Assembly (NCBI GenBank): GCA_051530055.1
Contig: JBMGUZ010000019.1
Coordinates: 1-43,375 of the forward strand
Direction: 5' to 3'
DNA from: Neoechinorhynchus agilis
Taxonomy: Eukaryota; Acanthocephala
DNA length: 43,375 nucleotides
Position numbers and translations under genes: made by a program. Shown piece after piece: positions 30,121 through 40,963 of the stretch (position 1 is its first letter; every line of letters begins with the position of its first letter). A model generated the notes under the pieces. The model ran no database searches. It was given only the letters and a program-made list of their open reading frames with translations, and had not been told where the DNA came from.

Positions 30121-30714
30121 GTGGGACTTCGGTTGGGCATCGAATTCTCAGGCTCATATACATGTCGGTGCGGGGGGACAGTGAATAGGTCGGGAACTCA
30201 TGGCCTTGACTGCAAGCGTTCAAATGCTCGCCACGCACGGCACTCAGCAGTCAACCGCATAATCAAGGAAGCCCTCTCAACGACCGGTTTTCCCGCTGGA
30301 CTCGAACCAGTCGGACTTTCCCGGAACGACGGTAAACGCCCTGATGGAGCAACTCTCCTCCCATGGTGCTCCGGGAAAATACTGTTTTGGGATTTTACTT
30401 GCCCCAACACGCTCGCAGCATTTCACTTACGCGATGCCACCTCAAAGGCGGGAGCAGTCGCCAGCTTCAGCAAGGAAAAGAAGCGGCAGAAGTACTCCTC
30501 GCTCGATGGGCATCAATATATTTTCATCCCGATTGCGGTGGAAACACTGGGATGCCTCGGAAAAGAAGCCGATTACTTCCTCTCATGACTGGGAGGGATG
30601 CTAAAACATGCCACCGGCGATATGCGATCCAGCAGCTTCCTGTTGCAGCGAATCAGCGCGGCGATCCAACGCGGCAATGCCGCGGCCATCAAGGAAGCTG
30701 CCGAACAATCATAA
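30121..30714 (+). pseudogene. C-terminal CCHC and restriction-like endonuclease part of LINE A
   Basis: The open stretch 30121-30588 has C-x-C-G...H-x4-C (CRCGG, HGLDC), HARHSAVNRI, EPVGLSRNDGKRPDG, FWDFTCPN and IPIAVETLG. Beyond 30588 a different frame carries LLQRISAAIQRGNA and the terminal stop. The order CCHC cluster then PD-x(n)-D matches the restriction-like endonucleases of site-specific LINEs. The family's insertion target here is unknown. Confidence 0.8.
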
Positions 30715-31215
30715 TCTATGAGTAATGCGGATTTGATTTAGATGATGCAGCTCTTTAAGAATTTTAACTTTATTTTGAAGTAAATTGTGGCAGAACTTTT
30801 CAACTAAGCGTTTACGGACTAAGTACAATATTTTATTCCTGCTTATGAAAATTAAACCATGGGTAATTGATTGATTTATATATCGTGTCGATATGTCAGG
30901 TACCGGGTATCAATTTCGTTGCACAAAGGGCCCGTTAAACTCTATCTTCTTAAGCGCCTCCGATTCCTTGGATTATCACCCAAAGACCTTAGGTACTTCT
31001 AAATGTCCGCTATCCTGCCAACGATCACCATCGCGCATATCAAACCTTCTGCAATTTTTCTTCTAAACGATTCAAATAACTTAATACCTTTCACAAGAGA
31101 TGCGCTCTAATCTGCTCCTCCGAACTTGTGCCTTTAGAAAAACACCTCTCTCTAATCTTTCGCAAACACTCAAAGCGCCTTGATTCTCTTCCACCTCTTC
31201 AATTTCTACCGCACG
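30715..31215. other. Region without a recognised gene
   Basis: This is AT-rich sequence between LINE A and the duplicated foldback. No gene or repeat is recognised. Confidence 0.4.
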
Positions 31216-31275
31216 TGGATATATTTTGTCTCATGATTGAGAAAATAGAGATTAATTGATTAATTTTCTTTTCAC

Positions 31276-31307
31276 AATATTTCGCCCGTCTCGTCGAACT
31301 CCTTCAG
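31276..31307 (-). ncRNA. Hammerhead-like hairpin, first foldback copy
   Basis: On the minus strand: CTGAAGG, AGTTC, GACGAGAC, GGGC, then GAAATATT. The order follows the PLE-end motif and GAAA is kept, but the stem has mismatches. Confidence 0.25.
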
Positions 31308-31465
31308 TTCTAAAAGGTAGATCAGGGTTGCTTTATTCCGAGTTTTAAACTTACAACGAGACGGACAAAATATATTTGAAATGTTATTGTAAAGAAGATG
31401 TTCATGGATATATTTTGCGTCGTGAATGAGAAAATAGAGATTAATTTATTAATTTTCTTTTCACA

Positions 31466-31496
31466 ATATTTCGTCCGTCTCGTCAGACTCCTTCAG
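31466..31496 (-). ncRNA. Hammerhead-like hairpin, second foldback copy
   Basis: On the minus strand: CTGAAGG, AGTC, TGACGAGAC, GGAC, then GAAATATT. GTC(T)/GGAC can pair and GAAA is kept; it is the best copy of the motif in this foldback pair. Confidence 0.3.
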
Positions 31497-31815
31497 GTCC
31501 AAAAGGTAGATCAGGGTTGCTTTATTCTGAGTTTTAGACTTAAAGAAGTCCAACGAGACGGACAAAATATTGCGAAAGGGAATTAATTTCTATTTTCTTA
31601 ATCATCAAACAAAACATTTGAAATGACGTTGTAGTAAATGAATATGTTTGGTTTTCAGGAAAAGTTCTCTGTTCATTATACTAAATTGAAGCATAGAAAA
31701 ATTATACTTCTTTTCAAACCGATAACAATCTCTTAAGTCGTATCGTTTTGTGTATTCTAGTGGTCGTGCGATTAAGTTTCAACCAACAATGAGATCTCAA
31801 AAGTCAAGCAATTAA

Positions 31816-32777
31816 ATGAGCCAGCTGCCTTCCTGGTGCAACGGCCGAAAAGACCAGTGCAGCGTTCCCTCGTTGGCTATGTTTTGTTGGAGGAATGCTC
31901 TTGCCCCCGGATCGCTAGTCATTCGTCTCAATTGCATGACCAGGACATGCGCAACGGTACCAAACGACCCGAGCGTATCGACACCAAAGGGAACAAAATA
32001 ATGATTTCGACTCAGGTCCCAGTATTTTGCCCTTTTGCGGTCCTCAACGGCGGTTGCTGCTCCCCTGGTTTAGTAGCGGAGAATCTCATGTTGCTGGCTG
32101 TTAGCGTCCCCAGAGAAGGCATTTGCCTTCCCTCACCATGGGAATATTGTGACACCGTCCGGTGTACGGCGACCATTGAGTCGGCAAAATTGCTTGGCTC
32201 TAGGATGTTGGACGCATTCACAGTATTCAGGACACGACTAAGAGCATTGCGTTCACTTCGTCGTGCCGTGAGTACCTTCCGCCTGATTGGCGACAGACGA
32301 GACCATGGCGCCCCAATGGTTCCACGGGCGCACATCGGTATCCAAGTTTCATTGACACTGCAATCCTTACTGTCTCGTTGGACGGAGACAGAAGCGACTG
32401 GAGAGCGTTGAGCCAAACACCCGATTCTCTTGAGGAGACTTCCGCCAATCGAGTTCGGTTCACCAGGTCACGAGAATCTGAAAGTAAAGAGTTGTGAATT
32501 CTCGCTACCAAGGGTGAGTCCCAAACTGATTGTTTGCAACCATTGACGGGTACCTGCTCACTGCCTGAATCTCCACACTAAAGATTAAAAGCCTACACGA
32601 AATCTTCACCCAAAGTGTAATTTTCGCCAAGAACGGATTGAACTATTTTCCGGCTTGCTTCATACGATCTCAAATTAGCTGTCGGATAAATATCGGCTGC
32701 TTTTCGGATACCCAAACCGCCGGACGACTCAGGCAAGGACGCTTGACATCAGGCCTCGTCCGACAGCTGAATGTTTT
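31816..32777 (-). mobile_element. LINE 3' fragment, copy B2
   Basis: This is the second copy of the fragment at 17440-18383, in the same orientation and about 14.4 kb away. From about 31980 to 32765 the two differ at roughly eight positions; before that (31846-31975) the likeness falls to well under 85%. The minus strand carries the same CRQSGGRYSRHDEVN-type and PDG-type blocks. Nearer the 3' end it keeps GVDTLGSFGTVAHVL and RAFLQQNIANEG, the VET.G and LFQ.I stretches of the family. It is 5'-truncated at the same point as copy B1 and frameshifted. Confidence 0.75.
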
Positions 32778-33210
32778 AAATTAATTATATTCGATCAGAT
32801 ATTTCTAAAGATGTGTTTATATGAGTTATATTGGTGAATTTGCACCTTTACCATAATAACGTATGTAATTGCGGATACGTACATGACATTGAAGAGATTT
32901 TTTTTGCGAAAGCTTTTTTAATTTATGTGATGTTTACAATCTACGGTAGAGCCAATCCATATTGGCAAATGTCACAAGTTTAAAAAAAGTGTTAACCTCG
33001 TTTAGTCCAACGATTCGTCCCCGTATAAGTAAAAATTAGTAATCTAATAGTGTCAAAAATCAACTTAGTCATTTTATAGCCGTCTTAATCAAAGAACAGA
33101 AACCGGACATCAATAATCAACGAGGTTACAAACTCTGTCTTCATGGCTAACCGAAATGAAACAACACTAACAGCCATAAGCGCATGTGAGAGAGCAGTAT
33201 TTTAAAACTG
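32778..33210. other. Region without a recognised gene
   Basis: This is AT-rich sequence after the LINE fragment. No gene or repeat is recognised. Confidence 0.4.
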
Positions 33211-33320
33211 CTGATGAACCCACAAGGTTCGAAACGTCTTTAATTGAAATAATCAATTTCCAGGTGGACTTCTAAACAATAATTCCAATCGCATACCCCG
33301 GTACCTCCTCACATATCGAC
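33211..33320 (+). mobile_element. Single arm of the 22106-22280 foldback family with hammerhead-like motif
   Basis: CTGATGAACCC, ACAA, GGTTCGAAACGTC stands at 33211-33237. It has the hammerhead core order CUGAUGA-stem-GAAAC, followed by GUC, the usual cleavage triplet. The following sequence (TTTAATTGAAATAATC, then CCCCGGTACCTCCTCAC) is the reverse complement of the arm and flank at 22084-22180. It is the closest match to the hammerhead consensus in the window, though the stem would use part of the GA of the core. Confidence 0.55.
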
Positions 33321-33732
33321 ATTTTCATAGCGCGGGCATTTTTTGAACACAGATAGCATCGCGGTGCTTTGTCTCACTCATTAATAAGGCAGGATGATCA
33401 TTTCATTTATTTTTAATAAAATATTTTAGGTTAATTCCATGTTGAAAATGGTGCAAGTACCAAAATGAAAGTTCCTGTTCCGTGGACTTTGTGTGAGAGA
33501 AAGCAAGAGTAGACTGTTGGTTGCTTAGGAGTTATTAACAAAAAAAAGTCGGGAAATGGTTAAAAACATCTTGTTCTAAATTCGTCCACCAAACAGTCAA
33601 TTTAAGAAACTTTTAAAAGTGCGTTTCCCAAAATCATCATTATATCGAAAAACTATGATGATTGGCAATCGTCGTCATGATGATGCAAAACAACCGTCAA
33701 CGTTGTAGGGAATAATAATTGAACGTAGAGAT
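33321..33732. other. 3' flank of the convertase gene
   Basis: This stretch is AT-rich, with ATGATGATT repeats near 33650. No gene is recognised. Confidence 0.4.
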
Positions 33733-33738
33733 TTTATT
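33733..33738 (-). terminator. Polyadenylation signal of the convertase gene
   Basis: AATAAA on the minus strand lies 18-24 bases after the stop codon at 33757. The distance is short but usable. Confidence 0.5.
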
Positions 33739-33756
33739 CATAATTAATTGTACAAA

Positions 33757-36700
33757 TTATTTATTCCGTCGAATCGGAAGACTGGTTGCTCTTTGGTGTA
33801 TTATAGGATCTGATATGACAGACGGACCAATTTCAGTACCGTATACAATAAGAGTCAAATTATCGAGCATAGCGAAATTTTTCCAAGCTCCTTAAAAAGT
33901 CAAACATGCACCTTCTGCTGGACCTCAAATGGGCCAACCTCTGAACTTATTCTTAACTTCTAGTCTCCACCTCCCTTCAGCTGATTCGCCCCAAAAATGC
34001 GTTGTCATAAGTCGCCAGTTTTTAAAGGGCCTATTCGATGTATCTTTCGGTCGGAATGTTAGTAAAGTTGAGTTAGTCCCCGAAGGAGATGTGATTGAAA
34101 AGCTTACATCACCCCGTCGAGGCGATCGCATACTAATCACGACTTCCACATGTTCCATAAATGAAACTTCATTGCGATGTTTTCGGCATCCATTAGTCCT
34201 GAATGATACTAGACTTGTACCAGGACTACTGATCTTCCTTAAATTCACTTGGATAAAAAAATATCCGCGGTTGACTTACTGTGTAGATATCTTTTTTGGA
34301 ATAATATGATAGACACATTTGTGTTGCTCTGGTAACTCAATCCATTCAGCAGCAAGTAAAGTTGCGTAGTCTGCATCTACAAGACCAAATCCAAAATATT
34401 GACTGACTAAAATTCGGATTAGATATTTACAAAAATGACAATTAAAGATTTCGCTAACTATACAATCCAGCCCCGTTTCTAATCCAGGTATCTGATCGGA
34501 TAAATTGCCATCTTGCAGATAAAACAAGTATATATTGAACGTCTCGCCAGGTCAAAAGCGGATTCGCTTCAATCATCAACGCTACTACACCTGCTACGAT
34601 AGGTGCACTTGCGGATGTTCCTTTATTTTATTGCATCCAAGGTTAGTTTACGAATAAAACATCGTACCTGAGTGCGATTCAGTGCATCCATGGTGAGTAT
34701 CAGTTGTTATAACCTTTTTTTCTAACAATGTGCCACTACTGTACGTCGAAACTAACGCAGCGGAGCACGATTCCGCGTACCAGGGCAAATCACCTTTCGA
34801 TTGCAGCTTAAAAATATTTTGCACTTGCGTTTTGACTATACCGTTCTCAGTGCAACTGCTGACTGTGATTGTATAAATACTATTCGCGTATCCATCACAT
34901 CCACAGTCGTCGCCTTCGCGCCCTCCATTCCCAGAAGCCCAAACATAAATGCTGCCACGACCCCTTCTACCCTAAAATCGTGATTTTATCATAAGAAAAT
35001 GTTTTAGTTTTGCAGCACCACCACCACTATATTGGTTGGAGCAGCGATTCCTCATGAATGCTCTCTTCTTTAAAGATATGTCGAATTTGTTCCACATCAT
35101 TATGACCTATGGGCTAGGCTAATAAAATCCCTAACCAATTCTACTTGTGTTTTTAGTAAAAATTAATTTTCAATCCATCTCTTAATCTCTTCTTGCGCTA
35201 AGATCCATGAAATTTTGTCAAAACTCAGTAAAGAGAAAATGATTGACGCCTATAATCAATTCGATAAATCGACAATATATGCGACAACTAAACCCATAGA
35301 TCAAATCTGACATTTATCCGTGGCGTGTTTGTTCTCAAGTATTGTTACTCATTTATTCTAAATCCACGTTGATTACTATGAAATTTAATGATGACATTTA
35401 GCAATCATTTGTATTTTGTGAAAAATGTACGTTTTGAACTTACCGTGCGGGCTCCTAGCTCCAATGCTACTCGAGTTAGTCTTCCTGGACCATCAACTGT
35501 CCTACCATTATCATCAGGCCCCCATGATGCACTGTATATATCAATCAAATTAGATCGAAACGACAATGCTTTGGCTTCAATTAAATCCGTCACATCGCCG
35601 TCTAACATTCTTATACCTAGTCTCTCTCTCAAGAAATGCGCTCTATCTTCAATTACGAAATGAACAAACCTCCAATTCGAGAGTTGTAAGCTACACCAAC
35701 TATGCATTCGTTGTTACCCGCTTCTGCCGCAACTTGGCCTGCACAGCGTGTTCCGTGTCTGGATAAATACAGTTTAATCTCCTAAACTGCATTGGTGCGC
35801 AGAAACTCACTTGTTTTCGCCCAGTCGGTCGTATCTAGGAGTTGGATCATAATCATTGTCGTTCAGATCAAAGCTAGCGAACGGCTCCTAAAAGATCTCT
35901 TTGAGTTCTTAATCAAATTTTGTATTGCCTACGTAATTCATCTGTAAATCAGGATGCGTGAGTTCTATTCCGTCGTCCAATATGGCAACTGTCACACCAC
36001 GACCAGTAAGACCGCGAGTCCAAGCTTTCTCAATGCTCATATCAGAACCGGTAACGTACTCAGAATTCTGCGAAATAAATATAGTTATCAATTTCCAATT
36101 ATTAGGTCTTTCATAATTTCCAAAATATTCAAATAAAATTCATATTAGTAAGCAACACACACACACACCGTTAAATTAGCAGAATGGTGGTCGATAAGAC
36201 TTGAATTATTGCGATTAAAGTAACGTATAGTGTAAAAATCTCGTGTTTTCTACAGAAAACGACTCTTTTTCGTGTTATGCTCTAGAAAGCAAGATTTAAT
36301 TTTTAAAAAAAAACTGATGAGTTCAGCCCATTAGGGAAACAAATCCATAAATATTATTTCCTTAGAAAACCAGGAATAATTACCATGTACCACATCTTAG
36401 CCCACTTGGGATCATCTACGTCCACTTTACGTTTAACCCGTTTTTTCGCCACTTGCAATTCGACCCATTCAACCTGAAAAATGAGAATTGACGATATTAA
36501 TTTTACAAAGGCTTACGTTTGATTCCTTGCTGAGTTTATCTACATCGTCCAAGATGGATCGTTTAGCCCTCCTTGGTTCCGTTTCGAGTACAAAATAATT
36601 AAGTCCATCAAAAATCTAAGTGGTTTCTAAAGTCCCTAAAAATAAGTAAATGAATGAGCACGCACCTTTGTAGCTTTGCAGAATCCATATTTTGCAGCGA

Positions 36701-36917
36701 TTTCATCAGCCTGTTTCTGGCCATCCCGAACCAGAACACTAATATTAAACGTGGATAACGCAGTTGTAGTCCGCGAAGTGAATACAACTCCAAACAGCAG
36801 TTGACAAACCGGAAACGCATTGAAAAGCGGGGGAGCAAATGATTGTCGTGTCAAGTGTAAATTAGGCAGTAAATACAGTAGTAGAAGTAGTCGCAGCGGC
36901 AGTAGACTATAAAACAT
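33757..36917 (-). CDS. Furin/kexin-type proprotein convertase, complete, 13 exons
   Basis: This is a calcium-dependent serine protease of the secretory pathway that cuts precursors after dibasic sites. Exons (minus strand): 36917-36666, 36615-36517, 36473-36384, 36067-35933, 35887-35811, 35758-35670, 35616-35444, 34971-34842, 34793-34668, 34620-34459, 34406-34280, 34237-33939, 33890-33757. All junctions are GT-AG and the phases close exactly, giving 630 codons. Order: signal peptide ([13 protein letters not shown]); prodomain with an inner site EPRRAKRS and the activation site KKRVKR; catalytic Asp in ILDDGIE, His in HGTRCAG, Ser in GTSASAP; oxyanion Asn in WASGNGG, where PC2 would have Asp; then the P domain ([28 protein letters not shown]). 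The short basic tail has no Cys-rich region and no membrane segment, so a soluble form is expected. At least five introns are 42-52 bases. The start ATG follows an unsupported in-frame GTG at 36929. Confidence 0.95.
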
Positions 36918-37499
36918 GGTGATGTTCACGTATGCAATAGATGCCTTTATAATTTGCTTGCATTCCCTGTCGTTCTAATATCATGATGTTCAGCACCCTC
37001 CTTAAAGTGCTAATGAACGCCGTACACGCACACCTTACGAGTACGCACTCCGTCAATCACATTTTTGCACCACAAAATATTTATATGTGTGAGCTCTAGA
37101 GAATATCGAGTGCATACGACAGTGAATTCCAGCAGACTTTTTCAACTGCTCGATCAAGATCCACAAGCAGGTCGCGTGCACTCTTCCTTAGACCCCTTAC
37201 GAAACTACTTTCACACAAATCCATCCACACCAAACTCCATGAATACGAACATTGTGGTCGTTTGAGCCCCGTGCCCCATTTTGCGACAATAAAACAGTAA
37301 ATTTCAAGCGACCTCCTATGAACTCGATCATAACTCAAAAGCAACTTATACTCTATCCAATATCTCTTTAGTACAATAATATCCTTTGTAGCGTAACATT
37401 TCGTGATCTCTGCAAAATACCCGAATTTATAGATAAAGAATTTGACTTTCTCATAGGGTGATAAATGATCTGCTCCAGACTTTGAAGAACAGAATATTG
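36918..37499. other. Upstream region of the convertase gene
   Basis: The likely promoter lies just beyond 36917. At 37344-37096 the minus strand is open for 82 codons (with RGLRKSARDLLVDLDRAVEK); I do not recognise it and do not call it a gene. CGTACACGCACACCTTACGAG near 37020 is unremarkable. Confidence 0.4.
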
Positions 37500-40400
37500 C
37501 ATATCCGTATTAATCGTTGTCGAGGTTCCATACAAACATACGCAAAACAAAACCAAATATTTGAAGCGGCCTTATTAGTTACTTGCTCGATTAAAAAAAG
37601 CAACCTGAATTTGATGGATATGCTCGTAGGATAAATACCTACGGTCATTTACCCCGATCGAAGCGAAAATCCGACGAATACACGCATTGCAATCGTTGTT
37701 ACGGTAGCGTACAACCATTCGTAAAACAAAACCAAATATTTGAAGCGGACTGTTCAATTACATGTCGGATTTATAAACAAAAAGCAACGTGAATTTGATG
37801 CATATGCTCGTAGGATAAATACCTACGGTCATGTAACACGATCGAAGCGAAAATCCGACGAATACACGCATTGCAATCGTTGTTACGGTTGCGTACAACC
37901 ATTCGTAAAACAAAACCAAATATTTGAAGCGGACTGTTCAATTACGTGTCGGATTTATAAAAGCAACGTGAATTTGATGCATATGCTCGTAGGATAAATA
38001 CCTACGGTCATGTCAACACGATCGAAGCGAAAATCCGACGAATACACGCATTGCAATCGTTTTTACGGTTGCGTACAACCATTCGTAAAACAAAACCAAA
38101 TATTTGAAGCGGACTGTTCAATTACGTGTCGGATTTATAAAAGCAACGTGAATTTGATGCATATGCTCGTAGGATAAATACCTACGGTCATTTAACACGA
38201 TCGAAGCGAAAATCCGACGAATACACGCATTGCAATCGTTTTTACGGTTGCGTACAACCATTCGTAAAACAAAACCAAATATTTGAAGCGGACTGTTCAA
38301 TTACATGTCGGATTTATAAAAGCAACGTGAATTTGATGCATATGCTCGTAGGATAAATTCCTACGGTCATGTCAACACGATCGAAGCGAAAATCCGACGA
38401 ATACACGCATTGCAATCGTTGTTACGGTTGCGTACAACCATTCGTAAAACAAAACCAAATATTTGAAGCGGACTGTTCAATTACATGTCGGATTTATAAA
38501 CAAAAGCAACGTGAATTTGATGCATATGCTCGTAGGATAAATACCTACGGTCATGTCAACACGATCGAAGCGAAAATCCGACGAATACACGCATTGCAAT
38601 CGTTGTTACGGTTGCGTACAACCATTCGTAAAACAAAACCAAATATTTGAAGCGGACTGTTCAATTACATGTCGGATTTATAAATAAAAGCAACGTGAAT
38701 TTGATGCATATGCTCGTAGGATAAATACCTACGGTCATTTAACCCGATCGAAGCGAAAATCCGACGAATACGCGCATTGCAATTGTTACGGTTGCGTACA
38801 ACCATTCGTAAAACAAAACCAAATATTTGAAGCGGACTGTTCAATTACATGTCGGATTTATAAATAAAAGCAACGTGAATTTGATGCATATGCTCGTAGG
38901 ATAAATTCCTACGGTCATGTCAACACGATCGAATCGAAAATCCGACGAATACACGCATTGCAATCGTTGTTACGGTTGCGTACAACCATTCGTAAAACAA
39001 AACCAAATATTTGAAGCGGACTGTTCAATTACATGTCGGATTTATAAATAAAAGCAACGTGAATTTGATGCATATGCTCGTAGGATAAATACCTACGGTC
39101 ATGTCAACACGATCGAAGCGAAAATCCGACGAATACACGCATTGCAATCGTTGTTACGGTTGCGTACAACCATTCGTAAAACAAAACCAAATATTTGAAG
39201 CGGACTGTTCAATTACATGTCGGATTTATAAAAAAAAGCAACGTGAATTTGATGCATATGCTCGTAGTAAATTCCTACGGTCATTACACGATCGAAGCGA
39301 AAATCCGACGAATACGCGCATTGCAATCGTTGTACGGTTGCGTACAACCATTCGTAAAACAAAACCAAATATTTGAAGCGGACTGTTCAATTGTGTCGGA
39401 TTTATAAAAAAAAGCAACGTGAATTTGATGCATATGCTCGTAGGATAAATTCCTACGGTCATTTACCCCGATCGAAGCGAAAATCCGACGAATACACGCA
39501 TTGCAATCGTTGTTACGGTTGCGTACAACCATTCGCAAAACAAAACCAAATATTTGAAGCGGGCTGTTCAATTACATGTCGGATTTATAAATAAAAGCAA
39601 CGTGAATTTGATGCATATGCTCGTAGGATAAATACCTACGGTCATTTACCCCGATCGAAGCGAAAATCCGACGAATACACGCATTGCAATCGTTTTTACG
39701 GTTGCGTACAACCATTCGTAAAACAAAACCAAATATTTGAAGCGGACTGTTCAATTACATGTCGGATTTATAAACAAAAAGCAACGTGAATTTGATGCAT
39801 ATGCTCGTAGGATAAATTCCTACGGTCATGTCAACACGATCGAAACGAAAATCCGACGAATACACGCATTGCAATCGTTGTTACGGTTGCGTACAACCAT
39901 TCGTAAAACAAAACCAAATATTTGAAGCGGACTGTTCAATTACATGTCGGATTTATAAATAAAAGCAACGTGAATTTGATGCATATGCTCGTAGGATAAA
40001 TACCTACGGTCATTTACCCCGATCGAAGCGAAAATCCGACGAATACACGCATTGCAATCGTTTTTACGGTTGCGTACAACCATTCGTAAAACAAAACCAA
40101 ATATTTGAAGCGGACTGTTCAATTACATGTCGGATTTATAAACAAAAAGCAACGTGAATTTGATGCATATGCTCGTAGGATAAATTCCTACGGTCATGTC
40201 AACACGATCGAAGCGAAAATCCGACGAATACACGCATTGCAATCGTTGTTACGGTTGCGTACAACCATTCGTAAAACAAAACCAAATATTTGAAGCGGAC
40301 TGTTCAATTACATGTCGGATTTATAAACAAAAAGCAACGTGAATTTGATGCATATGCTCGTAGGATAAATACCTACGGTCATGTCAACACGATCGAAGCG

Positions 40401-40957
40401 AAAATCCGACGAATACACGCATTGCAATCGTTTTTACGGTTGCGTACAACCATTCGCAAACAAAACCAAATATTTGAAGCGGACTGTTCAATTACATGTC
40501 GGATTTATAAACAAAAAGCAACGTGAATTTGATGCATATGCTCGTAGGATAAATACCTACGGTCATTTACCCCGATCGAACCGAAAATCCGACGAATACA
40601 CGCATTGCAATCGTATTTGCGGTTGCGTACAACCATTCGTAAAACAAAACCAAATATTTGAAGCGGACTGTTCAATTACATGTCGGATTTATAAACAAAA
40701 AGCAACGTGAATTTGATGCATATGCTCGTAGGATAAATACCTACGGTCATTTACCCCGATCGAACCGAAAATCCGACGAATACACGCATTGCAATCGTAT
40801 TTGCGGTTGCGTACAACCATTCGTAAAACAAAACCAAATATTTGAAGCGGACTGTTCAATTACGTGTCGGATTTATAAACAAAAAGCAACGTGAATTTGA
40901 TGCATATGCTCGTAGGATAAATTCCTACGGTCATTTACCCCGATCGAAGCGAAAATC
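37500..40957 (+). repeat. Satellite C: about 19 units of about 184 bp
   Basis: GTCGGATTTATAAA recurs about 18 times between 37763 and 40875 at spacings of about 177-186 bp, with a more degraded first unit at about 37500-37690. Units contain AGCAACGTGAATTTGATGCA, CGAAGCGAAAATCCGACGAA and ACCATTCGTAAAACAAAACC. The last unit stops within GCGAAAATCC at 40957. In one plus-strand frame a unit reads FEADCSITCRIYKQKQREFD, which loosely resembles the C-x(2,3)-C-x-x-Y...QT-R-x-F stretch of GIY-YIG domains in Penelope-like elements. The unit length is not a multiple of three, so the open frames of 60-109 codons are by-products of the repeat. Confidence 0.95.
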
Positions 40958-40963
40958 CATAAG

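Larger units (their letters stand above)
28140..30714 (+). mobile_element. LINE A: decayed non-LTR retrotransposon, RT plus restriction-like endonuclease
   Basis: The parts are in order. An N-terminal segment (about 28140-28793) shows DWFNLLAFPKAVLRVP, EDGDLMGAVRLVSG and SAGGHDGLSPRHLRD, the run-in to the reverse transcriptase in this LINE group. The RT core (28930-29825) shows KLDMENAFNS, EGVQQGDPLGPLLF, YLDD and LPIRFGGLDIQS. The C-terminal part (30121-30714) shows CRCGG...HGLDC (CCHC cluster), KRPDG, FWDFTC, KRQKYSSLDG, PIAVETLG and LLQRISAAIQRGNA, ending at a TAA at 30712. KRPDG and WDFTC stand where R2/CRE-type elements hold their PD-D/E endonuclease residues. Several frameshifts and stops separate the pieces, so it is dead. 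It is much richer in GC than its surroundings. The exact 5' end is unclear (27957-28140). Confidence 0.9.
31216..31575. repeat. Tandemly duplicated foldback resembling PLE ends (189-bp period)
   Basis: TGGATATATTTTG begins two copies, at 31216 and 31405. Each contains AAATAGAGATTAAT, CACAATATTTCG(C/T)CCGTC, CCTTCAGNTC, AAAGGTAGATCAGGGTTGC and ACGAGACGGACAAAATAT. Within each copy, the CAATATTTCGNCCGTCTCGT block and ACGAGACGGACAAAATATTG are inverted, forming a foldback around a loop of about 60 bases. The same end block is seen at 17199-17230. No coding sequence is present. Confidence 0.75.

Noticed and set aside
31216-31575. Pair of short LTRs
   Set aside because: The copies are adjacent in tandem, contain an internal foldback and PLE-end-like motifs, and enclose no internal region, primer-binding site or polypurine tract.
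33757-36917. PC2-type convertase
   Set aside because: The oxyanion residue is Asn (WASGNGG), whereas PC2 has Asp at this place.
37096-37344. Minus-strand 82-codon gene upstream of the convertase
   Set aside because: No start context, splice context or family likeness; length is compatible with chance.
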